Assembly (NCBI GenBank): GCA_964468415.1
Contig: CAYXUS010000160.1
Coordinates: forward strand, 1-64,000
Origin: Caldithrix sp964468415
Lineage (GTDB): Bacteria; Calditrichota; Calditrichia; Calditrichales; Calditrichaceae
Direction of reading: 5' to 3'
DNA: 64,000 bases
The notes under the pieces are model-generated. The model was not told the origin of the DNA, made no database searches, and saw only the letters and a program-made list of their open reading frames with translations. The number at the start of each line of letters is the position of its first letter. The first letter of the stretch is position 1. Positions 16,583 through 26,110 of the stretch are shown here, one piece after another. The position numbers and the translations under genes were made by a program.

Positions 16583-19500
16583 TTTGCCTCTCCTTTGAGA
16601 GATATGCGATTCTTATTTAGAATATTAACATTCTTCAAAATGGCCGGATCGACAATTACTTTCTTTACGCGGGTTAATTCCTGCGCACGTTTCATAATGT
16701 CGGCCGGCAGTATTTCCAGATAGCCGTACAATTTTAACCCGCCACGGGTCAAATCTTTGTCTTCCACATCCACGGCAAGAACATTTTTGCCTTTTCTCAG
16801 GTAAATACTAAACGTCTGATAATCAACCGTATCGACGACGGCATAATCGTTCTTTTCATCATCCAGCAAATATTCGCCGTTCAGATAAATGCGATAGTCG
16901 TCATCTGCCGTCACATAAATCACACCGTCCACCGGTTTGCCGTCGATGTAAAATACTTTTCTGAAAAAGACCAGTGTATCACTGTTGCTGGGTACCGCGG
17001 CCTGAAAAGTACTATCGGAAATCGCTAACGAATCCTGAGCCATGGAAGAATCATTGGTTACATTTTGATAAGGCAAGGGCGGCCAAATGGCATCCGGATT
17101 AACACCCAACGCCTCGAACTGGTTGTTGTAGCTCACCAACACCTCGGGATGGGCCCAGCTCGAATCGGCAAAGTCTACCCGGTTCCACTGTTCCGGATAA
17201 TAGGTGATCGAATACACCCAGGTCGAATCGGACTGAATGATCAGCTTTTCTTTTTCCACTTCGGGCGTATATTTCAGCGGATCCAGCAACAACAACTTGT
17301 AAATCAGTTTGTTTACCCAAATGTTCTTGATGTTGTATTTTTTCTTTGCTTCATAGGCCTTATCAAGAATTTTTCTGGAGTTCGAGTTCAAAGAAACATA
17401 ATAGCTTTCGAAATATCCGGCAGCATCGTCATAATTGTAATTTTGTGTGGAATCAAAGCGGGTTTGATAGTATGCGGAACGCTGCTTGGCCGAATCGGCA
17501 TAGACTGCCATCTTATCGGTAATTTCCACAGCCAACCGTGCCAGATCGTTCTTGGTCGTTTTGACTAAATCGTTAATAATGTTGTTTTTCAATGCCAGAT
17601 CTAACGAGTTTTCATACGCTTTGATAGCCGCAATACTCAATTCTTTCGAGAAGTCGATCATTTGACTGGCATTGTTGTCCACCATCAAATAGTCTTCTCC
17701 ATCGGCGTTTACGGTGCCATACTCTTTCTCGATCAGATCTTCCAGATTTTTAATTTCATCGTTATACTTCTGCAAGGCATAGAAGGCCAGATCTTCCAAT
17801 TGTTCACCCATCACATTCGAGATGAGTAATATCTGACGTTTTGACTCTTCCACATATTTGTTATGTAAACCCAGTGCCTGCGACTCCTGTAAATTACGCA
17901 AATGGGCTGCAATAGTCTTTTTAATGGCCGGCAAAGCGACCTTTTGCAATGCCTGATATTTGTAAACCAGAATTTCGATGGGCTTTTTGTACGGTGCCTT
18001 GATATTAATCGTACGGTACACGTTTTGGGCTGTTAACTCTGCTTCTTTGAACAGGAGTTCCGATATTTTTGTTTTGGCCTTTTCATGCCATTTAATCGCC
18101 AAGTCTCGTGTGGAATCGATTGCCGCAACCCGAGAAACGGCGATGGCGCTCTGCGTAGAATCCAGAGCCGTTGAGTCTTTCGGAGTTGCTTCTTTCGGGG
18201 CATTTAAATCAATACCCAATTTTTGTGCGAGCACAGGAATTTTATCCACTACCTGTTTGTATTGATCTACCGCTTTGTCATAAAGCGCATAGCCCTGCTC
18301 GTTGATTTTGGTTCTTGCAACGAATTTTTGATCTTCGTTTAAATTGGGATCGATTTCCTGATTAATGTATTTTTCGGCAAACTCTTCGTAAGTGCGAGCA
18401 ATATTAAACGTCGCCTCAAAGCTGCGCGGCGAGGCATACGTAATAATTTTACGATAGGTTTGCAACAATTCCGACATCAAATTCTTGGCCTTGTTCAAAT
18501 TAGCTTTAATATTAGATAAAGGCTGTTTTAGCTGAATCGCCAAAAATTCATCATGCAAAATTTCGGCTAACAAATTCAGTGCTTCGGCCGCAATGTAAGC
18601 ATTCGGATCCTGTCCCAATTTCCGCAACTTTTCGCTCCGTTTAAGGGCCATGTTAAGTTCGGCCTTGGCCTTGTCTTTCATTCCGTTCTCATAAAAATAC
18701 TTACCACGTTCGTAAAAAGCCGTAACCGTTCGGGGATCGTTCGGATACTTTTGCGCAAATTCCTGATAAATCTTATTAGCTTCCGCCAAATTATTCAATT
18801 TCAGATAAAGTTTGGCGTTCGTAAAATACAAATCGGTTGAATAAGGTTGATTGGGATATTTTGCAATGTATTCGTTATTAACCCGAATGGCGTTTTCCCA
18901 ATTTTTCCCCTTTTGATAGTACAAACTGGCATCGTACAAGGCAGGTTCGGCATTTTCCGAATCGGGATAATTTTTTGCAATGCGTTCGTATGTTTTGGCC
19001 GCATTTACGTAGTCTTCCATTTCTACATAATTTTTGGCCATGTTGTCTAAGGCTAAAATGGCGTATTTGGAATCGGGATATTTTGTGGCCAAAATATCAA
19101 AAGCTTCGTTAGAGCGTACCCAGTCTTTTGCTTTCTGGAAATTAAGTCCGCTATTAAACAAGGCTGCTATTACCAACTTTTTATCGGTAGGCGCTTCTTT
19201 GTAAACACGCATAAACTCCATACCAGCGTTAAAATAATCGCCTTGTTGCTCGTAATATTCCGCATTCTTGAAAATGGCCTGCCCCAAGCGTTTCAAAGCA
19301 AATTGGCGCTGTTCTTCGGGAATATTTTTTTCGGCCAAGATGCGTTTGGCAATAATTTCGCTATCTTTAAATTTCCCAAGGGCAAAATACGAATCCATAA
19401 TGGAGCGCAGGGCCAAACTTTTTTCCGCAGCATTGGGGAATCGTTTTACCAATGTTTGAAAATAGACTTTAGCCTCGGCAAACATTTTGTGGTTGTAAAA

Positions 19501-21294
19501 AATGCCACCGGCGGAGGCCAGAAAATTCGGGGTGTATTCTCCGTAAGGGAATAACCGAATATAATTATTATAGGCCTCTATCAACATCGTCTCTTCAGGT
19601 GAAAGTTCTTCCGGAACCAGTTCCTGCGGATTCGCAAGATTAAAGCGTGCAGTATCTTGTTTGCCAAAACGCCGTTTTACCAGGCTATCGGCTACTAACA
19701 CCGCATTTAGCGCAGCATCATGCTGGTGCTTGGTTTCAAGATAATCGTTGCTTACCTTAATGTATTCTTCGAAGGCATCTTTATAGCGATGCAAGCGTGT
19801 GTCCAGCATGTAGGCATAGGACCAGTTAACCTCATAAGCATTGGAATCGGCCGGGAAAGCTTGGAGATATTTCTTCGAATGGTCGGCAAACCGTTCATAC
19901 AAAATCGTGGCGTCTTTTTTGCTCGCCGCCATTTTTTCGGCCTTCTGTAAATCGATTACCAAATTTGTGCGAAGTGCCTCTTCACTGTATTTGTAAGCTG
20001 CGTTGAGATATTTCACCTTGTTCAGATTGTCTGACTTCTCTATTTTTTGGTACCATTCGCTCTTGGGATTGTATTTTTCGAATAATTCCATTCGGGCCTG
20101 ATAGGCTTCATCGTCTTTACCCATTTGATACAAAACGTCCACAATATGTTGCTGAATTTCCGGTGCCTGAAGATAATCGGGATAAAGTTCCAATAGCGTT
20201 CTGTAGGCATAAATGGCTTTTTGGGGCTCATCGATGCGTTCATAGGTACGTCCCATCGCTTTAAAAATATCAGGGCCATATTCACGCCCGCCTATCTTTT
20301 CCAGATATTCTTTGGCTTTTTGCACCCCATCCTGCACATAGTGGCCATCGGTAAAGCTAATTCCAATGTATTCAATGGCTTCGTTATACACATTAAAATC
20401 GGATATATTCTGTTCGGGATCTAATTTTTTAGCCTTTAAAATATCATCCGCGACCATTGTAAAATAGGTAATCGCATCATTGTAATATTTCGGATCGCGA
20501 ACGGCTAATTTGTAATAGCTCCATCCCAGTTTGTACAACGCTTCGTCATATCGCTTTGATTTTTTGTAGCGCAACACATTCTTGTACAATTGGATGGCTT
20601 TTTGCAGTTCCAATACAATCTGTTCTTCACTTGTTTTATCTTCGCGTGGTGAAAAATAGTATTCGGCCAGTCGCATATAGGCTTCCGGGGCAAAGGGACT
20701 CTCCGGATATTTTTCGATGACCTGGCGATAAACTTTTCTGCTCTCTTCTCCTTTCCCCATCTTTTCTAAAAACCAGGCTTTGGAATACAAAGCATCATCG
20801 GCATATTTACTGGTGGGGAATTCTTTTAACAAACGGTCATATAAGGCAATGGCTTTGGAATAATCGATTTTGGGAAATTCCGGACGCTTTGGTTCTTCCT
20901 TGATTTTCCCCTGATCGTAGAGGGTTAATTTCTTAAAATATTCATCCAGTTTTTTCTCGTACTCTTCCGTTTCCTTAAAATGCTTTTGCTCGGCGGCATC
21001 CACATAATATTCGGCAAGGCGTATGTAAACCACATCCCTGTTTCTGACCTTGCTGCCCTCTTCTTTTAAGAAGTTCTCACCCCATTCAATTCCTTCGGAG
21101 AGATAGTTTTGTCCCTGAGACTGAAGCTTTTTGGCTTTTTGCTCAAAATATTTTTTAATTTTGAGCAAATCTTCGATTTTCATCCGATTGAACAGTGTAT
21201 CTACCGGAGAAAACTTTTCCTGCTGCCCAAAAAGCAAACTAACGCTCAAAAACACGAGTAATAAAATTTGTTTTGCTTTCATTGCCTTATACAT
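16579..21294 (-). CDS. Giant periplasmic TPR protein with a C-terminal beta-sandwich
   Basis: 1571 residues. The N-terminus is a signal peptide (cleavage near LLFGQQ). Most of the protein, about 45 to 1000, is a chain of tetratricopeptide-like repeats of the BamD/YbgF/outer-membrane kind; recurring units read 'A...Y..(I/L)...YP.S..A..AL'. A helical stretch with long Lys/Glu helices follows (about 1000-1330). The C-terminal 150 residues look like a galactose-binding-type beta-sandwich: FFRKVFYIDG, VTADDDYRIYLNGEYL, LRKGKNVLAVDVED and GGLKLYGYLEI. TPR scaffolds of this sort hold multi-protein envelope machines. The second in-frame ATG (21282) is an alternative start. It lies 28 nt behind a second large TPR gene. 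Confidence 0.85.
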   Translation of the reverse strand: MYKAMKAKQILLLVFLSVSLLFGQQEKFSPVDTLFNRMKIEDLLKIKKYFEQKAKKLQSQGQNYLSEGIEWGENFLKEEGSKVRNRDVVYIRLAEYYVDAAEQKHFKETEEYEKKLDEYFKKLTLYDQGKIKEEPKRPEFPKIDYSKAIALYDRLLKEFPTSKYADDALYSKAWFLEKMGKGEESRKVYRQVIEKYPESPFAPEAYMRLAEYYFSPREDKTSEEQIVLELQKAIQLYKNVLRYKKSKRYDEALYKLGWSYYKLAVRDPKYYNDAITYFTMVADDILKAKKLDPEQNISDFNVYNEAIEYIGISFTDGHYVQDGVQKAKEYLEKIGGREYGPDIFKAMGRTYERIDEPQKAIYAYRTLLELYPDYLQAPEIQQHIVDVLYQMGKDDEAYQARMELFEKYNPKSEWYQKIEKSDNLNKVKYLNAAYKYSEEALRTNLVIDLQKAEKMAASKKDATILYERFADHSKKYLQAFPADSNAYEVNWSYAYMLDTRLHRYKDAFEEYIKVSNDYLETKHQHDAALNAVLVADSLVKRRFGKQDTARFNLANPQELVPEELSPEETMLIEAYNNYIRLFPYGEYTPNFLASAGGIFYNHKMFAEAKVYFQTLVKRFPNAAEKSLALRSIMDSYFALGKFKDSEIIAKRILAEKNIPEEQRQFALKRLGQAIFKNAEYYEQQGDYFNAGMEFMRVYKEAPTDKKLVIAALFNSGLNFQKAKDWVRSNEAFDILATKYPDSKYAILALDNMAKNYVEMEDYVNAAKTYERIAKNYPDSENAEPALYDASLYYQKGKNWENAIRVNNEYIAKYPNQPYSTDLYFTNAKLYLKLNNLAEANKIYQEFAQKYPNDPRTVTAFYERGKYFYENGMKDKAKAELNMALKRSEKLRKLGQDPNAYIAAEALNLLAEILHDEFLAIQLKQPLSNIKANLNKAKNLMSELLQTYRKIITYASPRSFEATFNIARTYEEFAEKYINQEIDPNLNEDQKFVARTKINEQGYALYDKAVDQYKQVVDKIPVLAQKLGIDLNAPKEATPKDSTALDSTQSAIAVSRVAAIDSTRDLAIKWHEKAKTKISELLFKEAELTAQNVYRTINIKAPYKKPIEILVYKYQALQKVALPAIKKTIAAHLRNLQESQALGLHNKYVEESKRQILLISNVMGEQLEDLAFYALQKYNDEIKNLEDLIEKEYGTVNADGEDYLMVDNNASQMIDFSKELSIAAIKAYENSLDLALKNNIINDLVKTTKNDLARLAVEITDKMAVYADSAKQRSAYYQTRFDSTQNYNYDDAAGYFESYYVSLNSNSRKILDKAYEAKKKYNIKNIWVNKLIYKLLLLDPLKYTPEVEKEKLIIQSDSTWVYSITYYPEQWNRVDFADSSWAHPEVLVSYNNQFEALGVNPDAIWPPLPYQNVTNDSSMAQDSLAISDSTFQAAVPSNSDTLVFFRKVFYIDGKPVDGVIYVTADDDYRIYLNGEYLLDDEKNDYAVVDTVDYQTFSIYLRKGKNVLAVDVEDKDLTRGGLKLYGYLEILPADIMKRAQELTRVKKVIVDPAILKNVNILNKNRISLKGEAK

Positions 21295-21322
21295 AAACCT
21301 GTGTTTGAACCAACTTTACACA

Positions 21323-23980
21323 TTACTTGTCTTGATTTTCATTGTTTGTGTTTTGTTCTTGCTGCTGAGGGGCCTGCGTAGGCTCGCCGGTATCATAATT
21401 CAGTTCGGTATCGTGCGTATCAAAATAGGTTTCTTCAAACTGCCGGTTCATTTCTTCCCGTTTACGCATACGTTCCTGCTGGCGAACTTTACGCGTCATC
21501 ACGATAATTTGTTCGTTGATTTGGCGTATTTTATGTTCAATATTCTGGCGTCTCAGTTTCAAGAATTGATTAATGTCCTGAATACGCTTCTGCATCTGCT
21601 CAACTTCTTTAACCGTCTTCTCTTTTACATTGAACTTAACATTGGTCAGACCAAAAACCCCGTAGTCGCTCCATTTATTCAAATTGATGTTGGATTTTCG
21701 CAAATCCATACTATAGGCTTGTGTTTCCAGAAAATCGAGTTTTTTTATTAAATCGGAAAAATGCTGTTTACTCAATTCCAGCGCTACCAGCTTTTTATAG
21801 TTTTTATCGCGGCGCGCCTGATTGATCTGGATTTCTAGTTCATTCAAGCGTTTTACAATTTCTTTGCGCTGTGCTTCAATATCCTGACGCATTTTTAGCA
21901 CTTGCTTGTTGCGCGATTCCAGGACACTCTCTTTACGGGCCAGAGGATGCACATCAAAATAGTTCCTTCCCAGGGCGCCGGATGAACGCTCAGCATTCAT
22001 TGTGTTAATGGCATAATAAATGCGGTATTCCATTTTTTCGATACGTTTTACCAAATCCGGCCGTTCCTGAGCCTTGGCCTCTTGACGCAGTTGCTCTAAC
22101 TGGCGCAATTTTTCATTTAACTGATCTATTTCACGCTGTATGCCGAACCCGCCGGAGCTTAAATCCAGATAAGTCACGCGAATGTAAGGCCTGTAAAGTT
22201 TTTTCTGCAGCATATACGCCTTGTAAAACGCGTCGGGATCATCTTTATCGAATGCTTTGGTCTGCAGCTCTTTTGTTTTATTGATTATTTTACCCAAAAC
22301 CTGGCTTTCCATATTCAGAGCATCAGAAAGCTCTTTGGCATCTTTCGAGCTGTAAACATATTGATAATTTTTTATTGCTTCATCTGTTTCGTTTTGCAAC
22401 TGATAAATATAGGCCAGTAGCGTCCGTGCCTCCAACTGATAGTCGGAGCCGTAAAAATTATCCAACAATAGATTCAAATATTGAATGGGCTTTTCGAAAT
22501 TTCTCTTGCGGACCGGCTTTTGCATTTCATTTTTAAAATAGCTCCAGCCATATACCAGAAGTGCCCGGTCGTATTGAGAAAAAGAAGGATTGATCAAATC
22601 GAGCATATTAATGGCGCGGGTGTAATCTCCCAAATCATAATAAAGCATGGCTAACTTGAGCAGTACTTTATTGTGAAATTCCGGATTCAATTTTTCTACC
22701 AGCGCCAGACTTTGCAATGTTTGTTCCGCCTCGGTATAATTGTTTACACCAATATAGGCTTCACTCAACAAATACTGCGCCTGATAGTAGAACGGGGACT
22801 TTTTACCAAGACGCGACAAATAACGAATCGCTGTGTCGTAATCGCCCAGTTTCAATGAGGCCGATCCGGCCGTAAAGGTGGCTTCATCATACAAGGCGCT
22901 TCCCTGCACACCCGTTTTCAAGAAATCATTGTAATAGGCAATCACTTTATCGTATTGATCAAAATGCAAAGCAATGCGCATTAAATAACGATACGCTTGT
23001 GGCAAAAAGGATGAAGCAGGATAATCGTGTACAAGACGCTCAAAGTCGGTTTGTGCCGCCAAAAATCGTTGTAGCATGTAATTGGACAATGCTTTGTAAA
23101 AAAGACAATCGTCCAACTGGCCGATAAAACCATAGCTATTTAAAATTTCTCCAAAAGAGCGCTCAGCCAAATCATAAAAGCCATAATTAAACGCTTCGGC
23201 TGCCTGACGCAATTCGCGTTTAAACATGCGTTCGCGTTCTTTGGATGTTCCGGTTTTGATCAATTTTCTCTTGATAATTTCCACATCGGTCCAGCGCACT
23301 TCATAATTTACCTGCTCGGCACGCATCCACTCGCGATACAGATCGTAAATTGTGGGCTTTTCATTTTTCATCAATTTCGATTGATAGTCTTCGTAAGAAA
23401 GCTGGGCCAAAGATTTGGATGCAAGTTTTTGCTGGGTTTTCTTTAAATCGTGGGTAAATTCCGCATCCTGATCGATTTTGGCGTTGGGGTCCATTTTGAC
23501 CATTTCTTCGGCCACATAAAGCAACTGCATGGCATCTTCAATGGCCCGTTGCTTTTGAAAATCAACCTCACCCTGAGCCAAAGCATCGCGAATGGTATTT
23601 TCTACCTGATCAATAAAGTGATTCAATTGCTGGGAATGGTACGGAGCCAACCTTCTGCGCAAAGCTCTCACTTCGGCCAGGCGCTGGTTCATTTGTTCAA
23701 AATAGGTTTTTTTAACCTTTTGCACGCCTTTAACCCGCGACAAAATCTCCGCATTAATCATACGGATCTGTTGCACCAAAAAACGCTCCTGTCCAATGGA
23801 GCCAGCGCTTAACTTCGTGATTAATTTATTCACGTAATGGCGCAAGGCCGAAGTGTATAATAATTCGACCTGAGATTTCGGAATGTTTTCTGTTTTTTGA
23901 TGATCTTGGGCGGGTAAACCATTAATTAGGAAAAGAAAAAGCAGAGCGCTTAACACGAAAAATTGTTTCTTTTTTTTCAT
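21323..23980 (-). CDS. Large periplasmic TPR/coiled-coil protein
   Basis: 885 residues. Signal peptide 1-25 (MKKKK, hydrophobic core, cleavage near LPAQ). Residues 30-260 are mainly long charged helices; 260-560 are TPR-type repeats (recurring ALYDEA, YDTAIRYLSRL, YTEAEQTLQSL and YTRAINMLDLI units). The C-terminal third is strongly coiled coil (590-860, dense Lys/Glu/Arg/Gln) and ends in a Gln/Asn-rich tail. First gene of the seven-gene envelope operon, behind its own promoter. There is no enzyme motif, so a scaffold role is the likely reading. Confidence 0.85.
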   Translation of the reverse strand: MKKKKQFFVLSALLFLFLINGLPAQDHQKTENIPKSQVELLYTSALRHYVNKLITKLSAGSIGQERFLVQQIRMINAEILSRVKGVQKVKKTYFEQMNQRLAEVRALRRRLAPYHSQQLNHFIDQVENTIRDALAQGEVDFQKQRAIEDAMQLLYVAEEMVKMDPNAKIDQDAEFTHDLKKTQQKLASKSLAQLSYEDYQSKLMKNEKPTIYDLYREWMRAEQVNYEVRWTDVEIIKRKLIKTGTSKERERMFKRELRQAAEAFNYGFYDLAERSFGEILNSYGFIGQLDDCLFYKALSNYMLQRFLAAQTDFERLVHDYPASSFLPQAYRYLMRIALHFDQYDKVIAYYNDFLKTGVQGSALYDEATFTAGSASLKLGDYDTAIRYLSRLGKKSPFYYQAQYLLSEAYIGVNNYTEAEQTLQSLALVEKLNPEFHNKVLLKLAMLYYDLGDYTRAINMLDLINPSFSQYDRALLVYGWSYFKNEMQKPVRKRNFEKPIQYLNLLLDNFYGSDYQLEARTLLAYIYQLQNETDEAIKNYQYVYSSKDAKELSDALNMESQVLGKIINKTKELQTKAFDKDDPDAFYKAYMLQKKLYRPYIRVTYLDLSSGGFGIQREIDQLNEKLRQLEQLRQEAKAQERPDLVKRIEKMEYRIYYAINTMNAERSSGALGRNYFDVHPLARKESVLESRNKQVLKMRQDIEAQRKEIVKRLNELEIQINQARRDKNYKKLVALELSKQHFSDLIKKLDFLETQAYSMDLRKSNINLNKWSDYGVFGLTNVKFNVKEKTVKEVEQMQKRIQDINQFLKLRRQNIEHKIRQINEQIIVMTRKVRQQERMRKREEMNRQFEETYFDTHDTELNYDTGEPTQAPQQQEQNTNNENQDK

Positions 23981-24027
23981 AAGAAAAAACCTAATTTTAT
24001 TAATCCTGCATTAACCACACAGAATTA

Positions 24028-24055
24028 AATTTATAATTATTTAATGTGCAGTCAA
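24028..24055 (-). promoter_or_regulatory. Promoter of the TPR-ExbBD-AgmX operon
   Basis: TTGACT (24055-24050) and TAAATT (24033-24028) on the minus strand with a 16-bp spacer, about 48 nt before the first gene. No terminator is seen between atpC and this point, so some read-through from the atp operon is possible. Confidence 0.5.
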
Positions 24056-24115
24056 GAATTATGAAAATTTAATCTTGTTTTTCGCTCTGTATATTCGTTT
24101 AAAACAAAAATTTCT

Positions 24116-24535
24116 TTAATGTAAACTTTTGGAGATTTCTGCAATTTTAATTCGGTTAAGCGCTCTTGCCATTGCTAATTTTGCACGTTCAATATCTACA
24201 TCCGGGCTGGCGGATTTTATCCGTTCTTCGGCTCGTTTCAAAGCTGCCTGTGCTCTCTTAATGTCAATCTGTTCCGCAAATTCGGCACTTTCTACCATAA
24301 TTTTCAATTGGTTATCTTTGATCTCGCAATATCCGCCGCTTGAGGCAAGCCACTTTTCGGAGTGATCGGTAAGCTGAAATTTAATGGGGCCAATTTCAAG
24401 TAAGGATACCAAGTCTGTGTGATGGGGTAAAACCTGGAATTCTCCGGAGGCACCGGGAAGCGTGCAACTGAGCACTTCCCCTTGAAATACCTGACCAAAT
24501 GGAGTAACAATGTGCAGTGTGAGTTCCATTGCCAT
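24116..24535 (-). CDS. atpC: ATP synthase F1 epsilon subunit
   Basis: 139 residues. The N-terminal beta-sandwich (LHIVTPFGQVFQGEV, LPGASGEFQVLPHHTDLVSLL) is followed by the two-helix C-terminal domain (RAQAALKRAEERI, about 95-135) that can inhibit rotation. AAGGAT precedes the ATG by 9 nt. It is the last gene of the operon, separated from atpD by 148 nt that contain a hairpin. Confidence 0.95.
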   Translation of the reverse strand: MAMELTLHIVTPFGQVFQGEVLSCTLPGASGEFQVLPHHTDLVSLLEIGPIKFQLTDHSEKWLASSGGYCEIKDNQLKIMVESAEFAEQIDIKRAQAALKRAEERIKSASPDVDIERAKLAMARALNRIKIAEISKSLH

Positions 24536-24650
24536 GGATCTTTATCCTTCACCTATTTTATCTTTAGCCGCTCGCACCAGAGCAAACTCTGAGTACAAGA
24601 AAGATAATTGTTTTGAATGCAATTTCCAAATTTGAGATAAAAAGGCTGGA

Positions 24651-24671
24651 GGCTCCGATTTACTCGGAGCC
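24651..24671 (-). other. Intercistronic hairpin between atpD and atpC
   Basis: Perfect 8-bp inverted repeat GGCTCCGA/TCGGAGCC with a 5-nt loop. On the minus strand it is followed by TCCAGCC and then TTTTT, so the T-run is displaced by 7 nt. It could be a weak attenuator or a processing/stability element that lowers epsilon expression relative to beta. Confidence 0.6.
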
Positions 24672-24683
24672 AAACACCTCTTT

Positions 24684-26078
24684 TTATTTCTGCATCTTCT
24701 TGTAATTTTCCAACACTTCGTCGATCGAACCAACCATGTAAAAGGCTTGTTCGGGAATGTGATCGTATTCTCCTTCGATAATTCCCTTAAAACCTTTGAT
24801 GGTTTCTTCGATGGGTACGTATTTTCCGGGCACACCCGTAAACTGTTCGGCCACAAAGAAGGGCTGCGAGAGGAAGCGCTGAATCTTACGCGCCCGGGCT
24901 ACCGTCAGTTTGTCTTCTTCGCTCAATTCATCCATACCCAAAATTGCAATAATGTCTTGCAAATCTTTGTACTTTTGCAGTACTTCCTGAACGGTTTTGG
25001 CCACGTAGTAATGTTCCTGCCCCACCACACGCGGATCAAGAATACGCGAGGTAGAATCCAAAGGATCCACAGCGGGGTAAATTCCCAATTCCGCAATGTG
25101 ACGCGAAAGAACGGTTGTGGCATCAAGGTGGGAGAACGTTGTTGCCGGCGCCGGGTCGGTTAAGTCGTCCGCCGGTACGTAAATAGCCTGTACCGAGGTA
25201 ATGGAACCTTTTTTGGTGGAAGTAATACGTTCCTGCAATTCGCCCATTTCCGTGGCCAGGGTAGGCTGATACCCCACAGCCGAAGGCATACGGCCCAACA
25301 AAGCGGACACCTCGGAACCGGCCTGGGTAAATCGGAAAATATTGTCGATGAACAACAGCACGTCTTTGCCTTCTTCGTCACGGAAATATTCGGCAACGGT
25401 CAATCCGGTCAGGCCCACACGTTGACGGGCGCCGGGAGGCTCATTCATCTGGCCGAAAACCAGAGCGGTTTTGGACAACACGCCCGATTCTTTCATTTCC
25501 AGCCACAGGTCGTTACCTTCACGTGTACGTTCGCCCACTCCGGCAAACACCGAATAGCCACCATGCTCGGTTGCGATATTATGGATCAACTCCATGATCA
25601 ATACGGTTTTGCCCACACCGGCACCACCGAACAATCCGGTTTTACCACCCTTGGAATACGGTTCCAGAAGGTCAATAACTTTAATACCGGTTTCCAGAAT
25701 TTCTTCGGAAGTACTTAAATCTTCCAGAGCAGGCGCAGGACGATGAATGGGATAGCGTTTTTTGGACTTGATTTCTCCCGCTTCATCGATTGGCTCACCC
25801 ACCACATTGATCAAGCGGCCCAAAGTTTCCGGGCCAACCGGTACGGAGATCGAATCGCCCGTATCGATCACTTCCATATCACGCTTCAGGCCGTCGGTAG
25901 AATCCATAGCGACCGAACGTACCATATTTTCACCCAAATGCTGGTGCACTTCGGTGATCAGTACGCTTCCGTCTTCGCGGGTAATTTGCAAAGCGTTGTA
26001 AATGTTCGGAAGTTGACCTTCGTTGAATTCAACGTCGATTACGGGGCCAATAATTTGACGAATTTTACCTTTATTCAT
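24684..26078 (-). CDS. atpD: ATP synthase F1 beta subunit
   Basis: 464 residues, the catalytic subunit. P-loop GGAGVGKT at 151-158, the catalytic-Glu block GERTREGNDL, Walker B VLLFIDNIFRF, and the DELSEEDKL segment (the DELSEED lever that contacts the gamma shaft). No unusual insertions. It follows atpG by 32 nt. Confidence 0.98.
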   Translation of the reverse strand: MNKGKIRQIIGPVIDVEFNEGQLPNIYNALQITREDGSVLITEVHQHLGENMVRSVAMDSTDGLKRDMEVIDTGDSISVPVGPETLGRLINVVGEPIDEAGEIKSKKRYPIHRPAPALEDLSTSEEILETGIKVIDLLEPYSKGGKTGLFGGAGVGKTVLIMELIHNIATEHGGYSVFAGVGERTREGNDLWLEMKESGVLSKTALVFGQMNEPPGARQRVGLTGLTVAEYFRDEEGKDVLLFIDNIFRFTQAGSEVSALLGRMPSAVGYQPTLATEMGELQERITSTKKGSITSVQAIYVPADDLTDPAPATTFSHLDATTVLSRHIAELGIYPAVDPLDSTSRILDPRVVGQEHYYVAKTVQEVLQKYKDLQDIIAILGMDELSEEDKLTVARARKIQRFLSQPFFVAEQFTGVPGKYVPIEETIKGFKGIIEGEYDHIPEQAFYMVGSIDEVLENYKKMQK

Positions 26079-26110
26079 AGTGTAATCCTAAGTTTGAATT
26101 TCCCAATTCG

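Noticed and set aside
24542..24856. 104-codon minus-strand frame between atpD and atpC
   Set aside because: Mostly an out-of-frame overlap with the end of atpD. The remainder covers the hairpin, and it has no recognisable features.
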